DNA of 13,680 nucleotides from an uncultured bacterium (GCA_900554385.1 USHE01000029.1:1-13680), one strand, 5' to 3'; positions 1-7,171 are shown, counted from the first letter of the stretch. Program-made: numbers and translations. Notes: generated from the sequence alone by a model not told the origin.

Positions 1-2
1 TG

Positions 3-1235
3 TCTGATTGTATATAAGAAAATATTAAACCACTATCAGGAGATGCCGCAAAACCTTTCCAATTCCGCGCTACAACACTTGACTACAACGAATACGTAGG
101 AAGAATTGTAATAGGGCGTATAGAAAACGGAACAATAAAATCTCAAGAACAAGTGTGCGTAATCCACGCAGACGGCTCTCAGGAAAGAGGCAAAATTTCA
201 AAGCTTTTCGGATTTCACGACTTAGGCAGAACAGAAATCCAAGAAGCTTCAGCGGGCGATATTGTCGGAATTGCAGGCTTCTCAGACATTCAAATCGGAG
301 AAAGTATTTGTGCGTTGGATAACCCGCAGCCGCTTCCGCTAATAAAAGTTGATGAACCTACTCTGCAAATGAATTTTTCCGTAAACGACAGCCCATTTGC
401 AGGACAGGAAGGGAAATTCGTTACATCACGCCAGTTAAGAAAACGTCTTTATGACGAATTAGAAAAGAATGTAAGCTTACGTGTTGAAGATACTGATTCT
501 ACTGACGTATTCAGAGTTTCAGGACGCGGCGAACTTCACCTCGGGATTTTAATCGAAACTATGAGGCGTGAAGGTTATGAATTTCAGGTTTCAAAACCGG
601 AAGTTATCTACAAAACGATAGACGGCAGACAATGCGAACCTTATGAAAACCTTATTATAGATGTACCGGAAGCCTGCGCAGGCAGCTGTATCGACAGACT
701 TTCAGGCAGAAAAGCCGAAATGAAAGAAATGCAAAATGCGAAAGGCAGAACAAATATGACATTCCATATTCCTGCCAGAGGCTTAATCGGTTTCAGAAGC
801 GAATTTATCAGAATGACACGCGGTGAAGGTATCATGTATCACACATTCTTACACTACAGACCATTTGCCGGAGATATTCCGCGCCAGAGAAACGGTTCTA
901 TTATTGCTCACGAACAGGGAGAAGCTATTCCTTACGCTTTAGCCCAATATGAAGACCGCGGAGTATTTTTCGTTACCCCTAAAACAAAAGTTTACAGAGG
1001 CATGATTATCGGAGAATGCAACAAACCGCAGGACATTGTTGTAAATATTTGTAAAACAAAAAAACTTACAAACATGAGAAGTGCTACGGCTGATGTCATG
1101 GTAACATTACAGGCTCACAAAACACTTTCTCTTGAAGAAAGCTTAGAATATATCGGCGATGATGAACTGGTTGAAATTACACCGGAAAATGTCAGAATAA
1201 GAAAAGCTGATTTAACAAGAAAAATATATAACTAA
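3..1235 (+). CDS. typA: Translational GTPase TypA/BipA, C-terminal part (5' end outside window, in-frame TAA at 15-17)
   Basis: TypA/BipA is a ribosome-associated GTPase of the EF-G/EF-Tu superfamily that helps 50S assembly and stress or cold adaptation. Only the portion after the G domain is present. Domain II begins near base 60 (LDYNEYVGRIVIGRI). The EF-G-like domain III/V region follows, with SGRGELHLGILIE, then the BipA-specific C-terminal domain with RGLIGFRSEF, KKLTNMRSA and the ending DDELVEITPENVRIRK. These match E. coli BipA, as I remember it, nearly position for position to the C terminus. The reading frame and homology run back to the window edge (GDAAKPFQF, ENI), but the codon at 15-17 is TAA where the family has an aliphatic residue. 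The gene is therefore either broken there or the first bases are wrong. A GTG at 153 opens an ORF but lies inside domain II, so it is not the true start. Family assignment is secure; the 5' state is not. Confidence 0.95.
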
Positions 1236-1236
1236 C

Positions 1237-1264
1237 AAAAAGCCTCCACGACGGAGGCTTTTTT
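1237..1264. terminator. Bidirectional intrinsic terminator between typA and the TPR gene
   Basis: An 11-bp perfect stem (left arm 1237-1247, right arm 1253-1263, core GCCTCC/GGAGGC) encloses a 5-nt loop. It has an A tract on one side and a T tract on the other, so it reads as a rho-independent terminator on both strands. It starts 2 nt after the typA stop and ends just before the TPR gene's stop codon at 1267-1269, so the two convergent genes share it. Confidence 0.9.
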
Positions 1265-1266
1265 AT

Positions 1267-2928
1267 TTAAGCTTCAAACAATTTATGCAATCTTTCTCGA
1301 ATATCGTCTTCGTCTAAATCTTGTGTAATAGTGTTTAAATCAATTGCCATCTGGTAATAGTGTGCGGCATCGTTTCTGAAATCAAGCATCTGGCTTGCTC
1401 TACCGGCATTGAAGTATGCAAGCGTATAACTTTCATTAATTTCAATAGCCTGCTCAAAATATTCTAATGCTTCTTCCGCATCTCCCAATCCGTCAAGATA
1501 AATTATACCGAGATTGTTATGAGAAAACTCATTTTCCGGATTAAGTTCTATTGATTTGTGATAAGCAACTAGAGCTTCTTCCAAATAATCCTTTTCCCAT
1601 AACGCAATACCTGCTTTTGAATACCCTCTGTAATCATCAGGATTAAGCGTAATAGCATCACAATATGTTCTTATTGCTTTATCTAAATCGTATTCAGACA
1701 TATAAATATCACCGAGAGAAATATACAAATCATAATTGTTCGGATCAAGAATAATTCCTGCCTGATAGGTTGCTACAGCAGCTTCCGTATTGCCTTTTAC
1801 CTCTCCGTAAATTGCGCCTAGTGCCTGACACACTATGGCTGTCCATTCATTATCAGGATTAATCGCAATCGCTTTTTGATAATATTCTATAGCATCATCA
1901 TAAAGTTCAGCTTTAGAAAACGCGTAAGCCAAAGAATTATTATAAAAAGGATTTTCAACATCTCTTTCAAGTGCAAGTTTAAATGCACTTATTGAGTTAA
2001 TTTTATCCTCTTTTTTTAGATAAAGATGTCCAAGTTCATAATAAATCTGTGCGGTATCCTCGTCAAATTCAAGAAGTTTTTCATAACAATCAATTGTTTC
2101 TTCCGTGTTTTCAGGGAAATATGTCTGCAATACAGTTGCAAGTTTTACCAAAACCTCTCTACACATAGGATTTGTTTCAAGAACTTTTTTATAACAATCA
2201 ACGCACAAATCCAACTCATTATTCTTAAGAGCTAAGTCGCCCATTTTATTATAGAAAACCTGACCGTGGCATGTATCCATTACGGCCTTTTTATAAACAT
2301 TTTCGGCAGCAGGATAGAGCTTGAATTTTTCAAGAAATTTTCCGACTGTATTATAAGTAAACACAGAAACTTCATCAGACAAATTTTTATAAAACATTTT
2401 CAACGACGGCCTATCCCACGCAAGCATCAGACTGCCGGAAAGAAAATAATACACGAACTGCATATAGTCAGATATACTACCCTTTTCGGAATTAATCTTT
2501 TGAAGTAAAGCCTGAGAAAGCACAAGCCTTGGTCTTGCAGATTTAAATTTACTCATCTTAATAGCAGACTTAAATTCTTCCATAGCTTCAGGATAATTCT
2601 CAGCCATTTTCATAAAAAATCCTGCATAAAGATGCGCATTCATATTATCAGGGGCAAGTGAAACAGCAGTTTTGCACTGATCAATTGCTGTATTGACGCT
2701 AATCTGTCCTTGCTCCCACATCAAACTTGCTAATCGATAGTAAGATTCTGGAATTGTAGGATCAAACTTTACGGCATCTATATAATTAGTAATAGCTTCC
2801 TGCAAATCTTTATTATTTTGCCTTATAAGATATCTTTCATGAGCAATTCGGGCTTTCTCAAGCGAAACTTTCGCTTTTTCAGCCTTCTCATCGTTCGTAA
2901 CCGGTTGTAATAAAATTTGTTCTGACAT
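1267..2928 (-). CDS. Large tetratricopeptide-repeat (TPR) protein, cytoplasmic
   Basis: This 553-aa protein consists mostly of TPR helix pairs, which are protein-protein interaction scaffolds. Repeats with the usual pattern (A/G at position 8, Y-x-x-A-I/L at 17-20, P at 32) are recognisable near residues 60-125 and 215-260. They run almost continuously from about 290 to 540, for example DDAIEYYQKAIAINPDN and EEALEYFEQAIEINES. A less regular stretch lies around 125-215. There is no signal peptide or membrane segment and no fused catalytic domain, so it is probably a cytoplasmic adaptor; its partner is unknown. I chose ATG 2926-2928 because GGAG sits 6 nt upstream. A TTG 12 nt further up would add MELK but has no ribosome site. 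It is divergent from mnmG and convergent with typA. I do not recognise a named orthologue. Confidence 0.85.
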   Translation of the reverse strand: MSEQILLQPVTNDEKAEKAKVSLEKARIAHERYLIRQNNKDLQEAITNYIDAVKFDPTIPESYYRLASLMWEQGQISVNTAIDQCKTAVSLAPDNMNAHLYAGFFMKMAENYPEAMEEFKSAIKMSKFKSARPRLVLSQALLQKINSEKGSISDYMQFVYYFLSGSLMLAWDRPSLKMFYKNLSDEVSVFTYNTVGKFLEKFKLYPAAENVYKKAVMDTCHGQVFYNKMGDLALKNNELDLCVDCYKKVLETNPMCREVLVKLATVLQTYFPENTEETIDCYEKLLEFDEDTAQIYYELGHLYLKKEDKINSISAFKLALERDVENPFYNNSLAYAFSKAELYDDAIEYYQKAIAINPDNEWTAIVCQALGAIYGEVKGNTEAAVATYQAGIILDPNNYDLYISLGDIYMSEYDLDKAIRTYCDAITLNPDDYRGYSKAGIALWEKDYLEEALVAYHKSIELNPENEFSHNNLGIIYLDGLGDAEEALEYFEQAIEINESYTLAYFNAGRASQMLDFRNDAAHYYQMAIDLNTITQDLDEDDIRERLHKLFEA

Positions 2929-3028
2929 TTTGAGCTCCAAATAAAATGTGTATGAGTACTAATTCGACAGAAAAAACTCCACACTTTATTATTTTTACAA
3001 AATATCCTCCAAATATATTAGACAAATG

Positions 3029-3061
3029 TATAATTTATTTCCTTTGTAATATAATAAAAGT
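3029..3061 (+). promoter_or_regulatory. Possible mnmG promoter; -10 hexamer 7 nt from the start codon
   Basis: Two exact TATAAT hexamers lie upstream of mnmG, at 3029-3034 and 3050-3055. The nearer one leaves only 6 nt before ATG 3062, so a normal initiation distance puts +1 on or next to the A of the start codon. No purine-rich Shine-Dalgarno sequence lies between -20 and the ATG. Neither -10 has a convincing -35 hexamer at 16-18 nt, which limits confidence. Confidence 0.4.
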
Positions 3062-4951
3062 ATGAATTATTTAAAAAATGAGTATGATGTAATAGTTGTA
3101 GGTGCAGGGCACGCTGGTTGCGAAGCCGCAATTGCCTGTGCAAAATTAGGGGCAAAAGTTTTACTTGCAACACTTAATCTTGATAATATAGCATTACAGC
3201 CTTGCAACCCTGCAATAGGCGGACCTGCAAAATCTACTTTAGTAAGAGAGATTGACGCTCTAGGCGGAGTTATGGGAGAAGTCGCTGACGCAACTTATAT
3301 CCAAATGAAGATGCTTAACTCCTCAAAAGGACCTGCGGTTAGAGCTTTGCGTGCGCAATCCGACAAAAAAGAATATTCAAATTACATGCGCAATTTAATA
3401 GAAAGCAATGAAAATATATACCTGCGTCAAGCCTGCATTACAGACCTAATTGCAAAAGACGGACAAATTACAGGCGCAATTGACGAATTTGGCATTGAAT
3501 ATAAAGCACGCGCAATAATCCTTACAACCGGAACATCCTTAAACGGCAGGATTTTTGTCGGACTAAAATCGTACAGTGCTGGCAGACTTGGAGAACAAGC
3601 GGCAATCGGCCTATCAGAGTCTTTAACAAAACTCGGAATAAATATCAAAAAATTAAAAACAGGAACGCCTCAACGAGTAGATAAGAGAACTATTGATTAC
3701 TCAAAAATGACAATTCAGCCCGGTGATGAAATTTTAAATTTTTACTCATTCAAACCCAATAGACCAATTCGTCCACAAGTTCCGTGCTATTTAACAAGAA
3801 CTAATGAACGCACCCACGAAATTATAAAAGCCAATTTAGACAAATCCCCAATGTATAAAGGCTTAATACACGGTGTAGGTCCTCGCTACTGCCCTTCGAT
3901 AGAAGATAAAGTAGTTCGTTTTAGCGAAAACCCATCGCACCATATTTTTATAGAACCGGAAGGTCTCGGAACTTATGAGGTGTATATTCAAGGATTTTCA
4001 AGCAGTCTGCCTGCTGATGTTCAGGTGCAAATGCTGCATACACTTCCGGGACTTGAAAAAGCTCACGTTATAAAACCCGCTTATGCTGTAGAATACGACT
4101 ACGTTCCTGCCGTCCAAACAACGCACTCGCTTATGTCTAAACAGGTTAAAGGATTGTTCTTCGGCGGACAAATAAACGGGACGAGCGGATACGAAGAAGC
4201 CGCAGCTCAAGGCTTAATAGCTGGTATTAACGCGATAAATTATATTAACAACTCTGAAATGCTTGAACTATCCAGAAGTTCCTCCTATATCGGAACATTA
4301 ATTGATGATCTCGTAACAAAAGACATCGAAGACCCTTACAGAATGCTTACATCACGCTCAGAATACCGTTTATTGCTGCGTCAGGACAATGCCGATGCAA
4401 GACTGACTCCAATTGGACATAAAATAGGACTAATTGATGATACTCAGTTTAAAATATTCACAGAAAAACAAGAAAATATTCAAAAAGAACTTTTAAGAAT
4501 TAATGAACAAAAAATTTCCGCAACAGAAGAAGTAAACTCTATTCTGGCAAAATACAATGAACACATTGACAGAGGAATGAAACTTTCAGAACTCCTAAAA
4601 CGCCCTAATATTGATTATTCTGTACTGAAAGAAATTGATTCGGAAACAAACAGCCTAAACATACATAGAGATGTATATGAGCAGGTTGAAATTCTCACAA
4701 AATATGACGGATATTTAAAACGTCAAGAATTTCAAGTTAATCAGGCTGACAAGCTGGAAAAATTCAAAATTCCTGACAACATAGATTACCTTAGAATTGA
4801 GCATATTTCCTCAGAAACTAAAGAAAAATTAAATAAAATAAGACCAAAAACTTTAGCGCAAGCCTCAAGAATCGGCGGAGTAAAACCTGCAGATATTTCT
4901 GTGCTTATGGTTCTGTTAGACAAACACACATTCGCAAGAACTGAAAATTAA
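3062..4951 (+). CDS. mnmG: tRNA uridine-5-carboxymethylaminomethyl(34) synthesis enzyme MnmG (GidA)
   Basis: MnmG is an FAD protein that works with the GTPase MnmE to add a carboxymethylaminomethyl or aminomethyl group at C5 of wobble U34. Targets are tRNAs such as Lys, Glu and Gln, and the reaction uses methylene-tetrahydrofolate. The protein is 629 aa, the classic family length. It has the Rossmann GxGxxG at residues 14-19 (VVGAGHAGCEAA), both GidA signatures (GPRYCPSIEDKVVRF and GGQINGTSGYEEAAAQGL), the HHIFIEPEG stretch, and the C-terminal helical MnmE-binding end (RIGGVKPADISVLMVLL). No mnmE is visible in the window. The N terminus aligns with the family at this ATG even though it lacks a Shine-Dalgarno site. 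Its TAA stop overlaps the stop of the convergent 94-aa gene. Confidence 0.97.
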   Translation: MNYLKNEYDVIVVGAGHAGCEAAIACAKLGAKVLLATLNLDNIALQPCNPAIGGPAKSTLVREIDALGGVMGEVADATYIQMKMLNSSKGPAVRALRAQSDKKEYSNYMRNLIESNENIYLRQACITDLIAKDGQITGAIDEFGIEYKARAIILTTGTSLNGRIFVGLKSYSAGRLGEQAAIGLSESLTKLGINIKKLKTGTPQRVDKRTIDYSKMTIQPGDEILNFYSFKPNRPIRPQVPCYLTRTNERTHEIIKANLDKSPMYKGLIHGVGPRYCPSIEDKVVRFSENPSHHIFIEPEGLGTYEVYIQGFSSSLPADVQVQMLHTLPGLEKAHVIKPAYAVEYDYVPAVQTTHSLMSKQVKGLFFGGQINGTSGYEEAAAQGLIAGINAINYINNSEMLELSRSSSYIGTLIDDLVTKDIEDPYRMLTSRSEYRLLLRQDNADARLTPIGHKIGLIDDTQFKIFTEKQENIQKELLRINEQKISATEEVNSILAKYNEHIDRGMKLSELLKRPNIDYSVLKEIDSETNSLNIHRDVYEQVEILTKYDGYLKRQEFQVNQADKLEKFKIPDNIDYLRIEHISSETKEKLNKIRPKTLAQASRIGGVKPADISVLMVLLDKHTFARTEN

Positions 4952-5232
4952 ACGTTAGTATCAAGTTTGCGGTATTTTATATTATTAAGCTGTAAAATTC
5001 TTTCAACAATACGTTCTTTATCCACATTAACGTTTAAAATCGCCTTACCGTAGACACTATTGTTGCGAAGCTGGGTACAAGTAAACCTTGCATCCCTTAT
5101 CCAAAAATTACTCATTAACATCCCAAGAGTAAAAACCTGATTACGACTAACAGCAGTAGAAGCGTCAACTTCATACCTGCCTTTAAAGTTAGGTGTATAT
5201 GCATAGCTTTGAGATACTTTTGAGATATTCAT
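4948..5232 (-). CDS. Hypothetical 94-aa protein with N-terminal FxG motif
   Basis: I do not recognise this protein by function. It has 94 aa, no signal peptide and no membrane segment. Residues 1-19 end in TPNFKGR, a short polar N-terminal segment also seen in the 304-aa orphan at 11278. The C-terminal half (about 63-92: AILNVNVDKERIVERILQL) reads as strand-helix-strand and could be half of a ferredoxin-like fold, which is inference only. The start is ATG 5230-5232, with AGGAGG about 12 nt upstream, a rather long spacing. It is convergent with mnmG: the two stop codons share the tetranucleotide TTAA at 4948-4951, so its 3' end leaves no room for a separate terminator. I saw no strong promoter in the AT-rich 5246-5320. 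Confidence 0.7.
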   Translation of the reverse strand: MNISKVSQSYAYTPNFKGRYEVDASTAVSRNQVFTLGMLMSNFWIRDARFTCTQLRNNSVYGKAILNVNVDKERIVERILQLNNIKYRKLDTNV

Positions 5233-5320
5233 ATTCCTATAAAGCCTCCTGATAAAATAATTTTACTGAAAAAATAAATATTTTCATAAAAATTTACACT
5301 AATCTAAATTTAAAATACCA

Positions 5321-5345
5321 AAAACGCCCTGTGAAAACTGGGCGT
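5321..5345 (-). terminator. Intrinsic terminator downstream of the 142-aa membrane-protein gene
   Basis: A 6-bp GC-rich stem ACGCCC/GGGCGT (5324-5329 with 5340-5345) encloses a 10-nt loop. On the minus strand it is followed by a short T run. It lies about 53 nt past the stop at 5398-5400 and would end the two-gene operon from the right. Confidence 0.7.
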
Positions 5346-5397
5346 CCTTAGTTTATAAATTTACAAACTTTCCTTATGGTAACTCCACAACATAAAG

Positions 5398-5826
5398 TTA
5401 TTCGGTAATATCAGTAAAAACGAAACCTGAATTTTTATCATAGGAAATAGTGTATTTTCTATTAGGTTCAACATTTACTTCAATTTTTTGCGGATCATAC
5501 GTTGTGCTTACCGTCTTATAAATAATTCCAGGTCTTACTTTTTCATACTGCAATTCTAAAACAGTCTTTCCCGGCAATAAATTGTATGCTCTTTCACCCC
5601 ATCCCTCCACAGTTTGAACAGGAGCTTCATCATTAATTGTTAAAACAGATACGGTATGGTTAAAACCCAAAGGATTCCATTGACAGTCTTTAATAATCAT
5701 AACCGACGCATCAGGATGTTCTTCCAAATATTTCTTTTTATGAGCTTTGTGAACTTGCATTGCAAATACGGTATACAAAAAACCAGCTAAAAAAACTCCT
5801 CCCACTAATAAAATCGACTGTAACAT
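5398..5826 (-). CDS. Hypothetical 142-aa membrane-anchored protein, beta-rich domain
   Basis: One hydrophobic N-terminal segment (about residues 3-23) is followed by positive residues (HKAHKKKY). This suggests a signal anchor or uncleaved signal. The rest, about 40-142, is strand-rich and outlines a small beta domain: LLPGKTVLELQYEKVRPG, then KIEVNVEPNRKYTISYD. The PGK-ending strand and the RKYTISYD hairpin resemble small DUF2846-type beta domains, but this is resemblance by eye and not a family assignment. AGGAAAGGAG precedes ATG 5824-5826 by about 9 nt. It starts 21 nt after the upstream membrane gene's stop and very probably shares its transcript. Function is unknown. Confidence 0.75.
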   Translation of the reverse strand: MLQSILLVGGVFLAGFLYTVFAMQVHKAHKKKYLEEHPDASVMIIKDCQWNPLGFNHTVSVLTINDEAPVQTVEGWGERAYNLLPGKTVLELQYEKVRPGIIYKTVSTTYDPQKIEVNVEPNRKYTISYDKNSGFVFTDITE

Positions 5827-5847
5827 AAGCTTATTCTCCTTTCCTAA

Positions 5848-6309
5848 CTATTTCTTAATTGTTGCAACTTTTATCACATGATCATTTTTATTTTTTGCAC
5901 CTAAATCTTCTAATAACTGTTCATAATCTTCACCTTTTAGATTTGAGGCATCAATATAATCTTCTTTCCCGGTTTCCTTACTTACATAATAAATATCCTG
6001 ATCTTCCGCGTTTTTTGTTTTGCTGTCCTTAGAATACTCAGACCAGTAATACTGCTCAATATCAAAAACATTAACGACTTTATTCAATCTCTTAACTACC
6101 ATTTTTTTATCGTCAGTCAGCACTATTGAGATAAAATCCATATAAAAAACTTTTATAAAGAAAAACGCAAGAACTACAACCGCACCGATTACTGCAAATA
6201 AAAAACTATGAGTAAACTTGCCAACAAGGTTATAAACAAACCATGCTGCGCATAAGCCTAATCCTGATTCAACCATCATTGACGTAAATTTTGACTTATA
6301 CTCTTTCAT
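5848..6309 (-). CDS. Hypothetical 153-aa two-TM membrane protein with possible PH-like domain
   Basis: Two hydrophobic segments at about residues 14-32 and 36-58 form a helical hairpin. A soluble domain of roughly 95 residues follows, beginning SIVLTDDKKMVVKRLNKV. This arrangement (TM pair, then a beta-rich tail with a 'sv..T....v....g' start) resembles bacterial PH-like membrane proteins, a tentative comparison. I chose ATG 6307-6309 because GGAGG lies 5 nt upstream; ATG 6319-6321 would add MEGR but overlaps that ribosome site. The stop is TAG, the only one in the window. The next gene begins 21 nt on. A strong promoter overlapped by an inverted repeat lies directly upstream (6335-6391). Function is unknown; a shared role with the 142-aa neighbour is likely. 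Confidence 0.75.
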   Translation of the reverse strand: MKEYKSKFTSMMVESGLGLCAAWFVYNLVGKFTHSFLFAVIGAVVVLAFFFIKVFYMDFISIVLTDDKKMVVKRLNKVVNVFDIEQYYWSEYSKDSKTKNAEDQDIYYVSKETGKEDYIDASNLKGEDYEQLLEDLGAKNKNDHVIKVATIKK

Positions 6310-6334
6310 TCTTCCCTCCATACATATCCAAAAC

Positions 6335-6367
6335 TACTTAGTCATATTAAATTTTATTGACTAAGTA
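6335..6367. repeat. 10-bp inverted repeat overlapping a promoter (candidate operator or 5' hairpin)
   Basis: TACTTAGTCA (6335-6344) and TGACTAAGTA (6358-6367) are perfect inverted copies with a 13-nt AT-only spacer. They span the -10 hexamer (6364-6369) and the expected start point of the minus-strand promoter for the 153-aa gene. This is where a repressor operator would lie. As RNA, only part of the repeat would be transcribed, so DNA-level control is the more natural reading. No regulator gene lies next to it. Confidence 0.6.
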
Positions 6368-6391
6368 TACAATAAAAACTCTTAATGTAAA
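6364..6391 (-). promoter_or_regulatory. Sigma-70-type promoter for the two-gene membrane operon
   Basis: Reading the minus strand, TTTACA (6386-6391) and TATACT (6364-6369) are separated by 16 nt, with 5 of 6 matches to consensus in each hexamer. The start point would fall near 6357, giving a leader of about 48 nt to ATG 6309. The -10 overlaps one arm of the inverted repeat at 6335-6367. Confidence 0.7.
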
Positions 6392-6428
6392 TACAATTTA
6401 CAAAATTCCGCGCGATAGAATTACTAAG

Positions 6429-6451
6429 TTTGCATAAAAATAATATGCAAA
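6429..6451. repeat. 8-bp inverted repeat TTTGCATA/TATGCAAA
   Basis: Perfect arms at 6429-6436 and 6444-6451 enclose a 7-nt AT loop. ACTAAG occurs on the outside of each arm (6423-6428 and 6452-6457), echoing the CTTAGT/ACTAAG cores of the promoter repeat about 60-90 nt away. It sits upstream of the membrane-operon promoter and downstream of the TRL terminator. It could be a distal regulator site; no T tract follows, so it is not a terminator. Confidence 0.45.
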
Positions 6452-6496
6452 ACTAAGATAGGTCTGGCAAACAAAATCCGTAAACGTATACTATTA

Positions 6497-6539
6497 AAAA
6501 AGCTAAAACTGAATTAAATTTGTACAGTTTTAGCTTTTT
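6497..6539 (-). terminator. Intrinsic terminator of the TRL-like gene
   Basis: A perfect 15-bp stem (6497-6511 with 6525-6539, core AGCTAAAACTG) has a 13-nt loop. On the minus strand it ends in a T run, about 20 nt after the TRL-like stop codon at 6560-6562. It isolates that gene from the membrane operon downstream. Confidence 0.85.
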
Positions 6540-6559
6540 CTCCGTTATTAATATTTTAC

Positions 6560-6874
6560 TTAATTCCCATAAGCGTTTACAGTAACGGTTTTAAACCCAA
6601 GAATATTTCTTGTATGAACATCATAATATGTTACATTTTTAATTTTTCCATCTTTTGCGGCTTCATTAACGCTGCAATTTCCAAGCCCCACAAGCCCGAA
6701 GTAACTTTTACATACTGCAGTTCCTTTTTTAGCAGCTGCAGCATTGCTAAAGCCGGATCCGGCTTCTGTTGCATTTTTGTAAAAAAGTCCATAAACAGGT
6801 TCATTCGCATTGGCAGCTTGAACAGATATTGAGAATGCTGCTACAAGAACAATTAATCCTAAAAATTTTTTCAT
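6560..6874 (-). CDS. Secreted TRL-like family protein
   Basis: This 104-aa exported protein has an N-terminal signal peptide (MKKFLGLIVLVAAFSISVQA), with cleavage likely after A20 or A23. The mature part carries the core of the TRL-like family (a family named for a tRNA-associated locus, function unknown): KKGTAVCKSYFGLVGLGNCS, then NEAAKDGKIKNV and NILGFKTVTVNAYG. Many family members I know are lipoproteins; this one has no lipobox cysteine, so it should be soluble in the periplasm or released. Two cysteines (C55, C67) could pair. AAGGAG lies 6 nt before ATG 6872-6874. The gene has a full-consensus promoter, its own terminator and lies 150 nt downstream of tRNA-Asn on the same strand. The family call rests on recognised motifs. 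Confidence 0.8.
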   Translation of the reverse strand: MKKFLGLIVLVAAFSISVQAANANEPVYGLFYKNATEAGSGFSNAAAAKKGTAVCKSYFGLVGLGNCSVNEAAKDGKIKNVTYYDVHTRNILGFKTVTVNAYGN

Positions 6875-6894
6875 ACTCCACTCCTTATATAAAA

Positions 6895-6916
6895 AAGTAA
6901 TAACTAGAGAAGTAAT
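6895..6916. repeat. AAGTAAT direct repeat across the TRL promoter start region
   Basis: AAGTAAT occurs at 6895-6901 and 6910-6916, a 15-nt period. The second copy overlaps the -10 box (6915-6920) and the pair brackets the predicted start near 6908. It may be a regulator site or chance in AT-rich DNA. Confidence 0.3.
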
Positions 6917-6943
6917 TATATTTTATTTTTATCATTTTGTCAA
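6915..6943 (-). promoter_or_regulatory. Perfect consensus sigma-70 promoter of the TRL-like gene
   Basis: On the minus strand TTGACA (6938-6943) and TATAAT (6915-6920) are exact consensus hexamers with the optimal 17-nt spacer. The start would fall near 6908, giving a leader of about 33 nt before ATG 6874. It is the strongest promoter in the window and predicts high expression unless repressed. Confidence 0.85.
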
Positions 6944-7024
6944 TATAAAACACCCAAGGCTAGACTATCTTACTCACTCAAGCGTAACCCAAATTCCGTA
7001 TTTAGCTAGCACATATATAAAAAA

Positions 7025-7096
7025 CTCCCCAGGTTGGACTCGAACCAACAACCTACCGGTTAACAGCCGGTTGCTCCGCCATTGAGCTACTGAGGA
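7025..7096 (-). tRNA. tRNA-Asn (anticodon GTT)
   Basis: A complete 72-nt cloverleaf folds on the minus strand. The acceptor stem TCCTCAG pairs with CTGGGGA (one G-T pair), the D stem is GCTC/GAGC, and the anticodon stem ACCGG/CCGGT holds loop CTGTTAA with GTT at 7062-7064. The variable loop has 5 nt and the T arm is GTTGG-TTCGAGT-CCAAC. The discriminator is G and no CCA is encoded, so it must be added enzymatically. Six Ts follow directly (7019-7024 read in reverse) and may end the transcript. Its own promoter lies at 7172-7200. Confidence 0.97.
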
Positions 7097-7165
7097 ATAT
7101 TTTATTTCTATTTACTTTTTCGCGGAACTCTTTTCACCCCTATCTCCGCAACCCTCAGGGCTTAT
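7097..7165 (-). other. Structured 5' leader of the tRNA-Asn precursor
   Basis: From the predicted start near 7165 to the mature tRNA end is about 68 nt. It contains a small hairpin CCC-TGA-GGG (7152-7160) and a second pairing GCGGA/TCCGC (about 7122-7150), both markedly GC-richer than the flanks. It is presumably removed by RNase P. It may only be a processing leader; a short structured RNA is possible. Confidence 0.4.
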
Positions 7166-7171
7166 GTTTAT

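Noticed and set aside
5350..5369. Imperfect palindrome AGTTT...AAACT after the 142-aa gene
   Set aside because: Only 5 bp are continuous and it is all A/T outside the ends. The GC-rich hairpin at 5324-5345 is the better terminator.
5827..5850. TAG reassignment: the only TAG terminator (5848-5850) is followed in frame by the 142-aa gene, and nifJ has an in-frame TAG
   Set aside because: The 142-aa gene has a strong AGGAAAGGAG ribosome site before its ATG, so it does not need read-through. typA's in-frame stop is TAA, which ends most genes here. No suppressor tRNA is visible. Two events at the window edges are better explained as errors.
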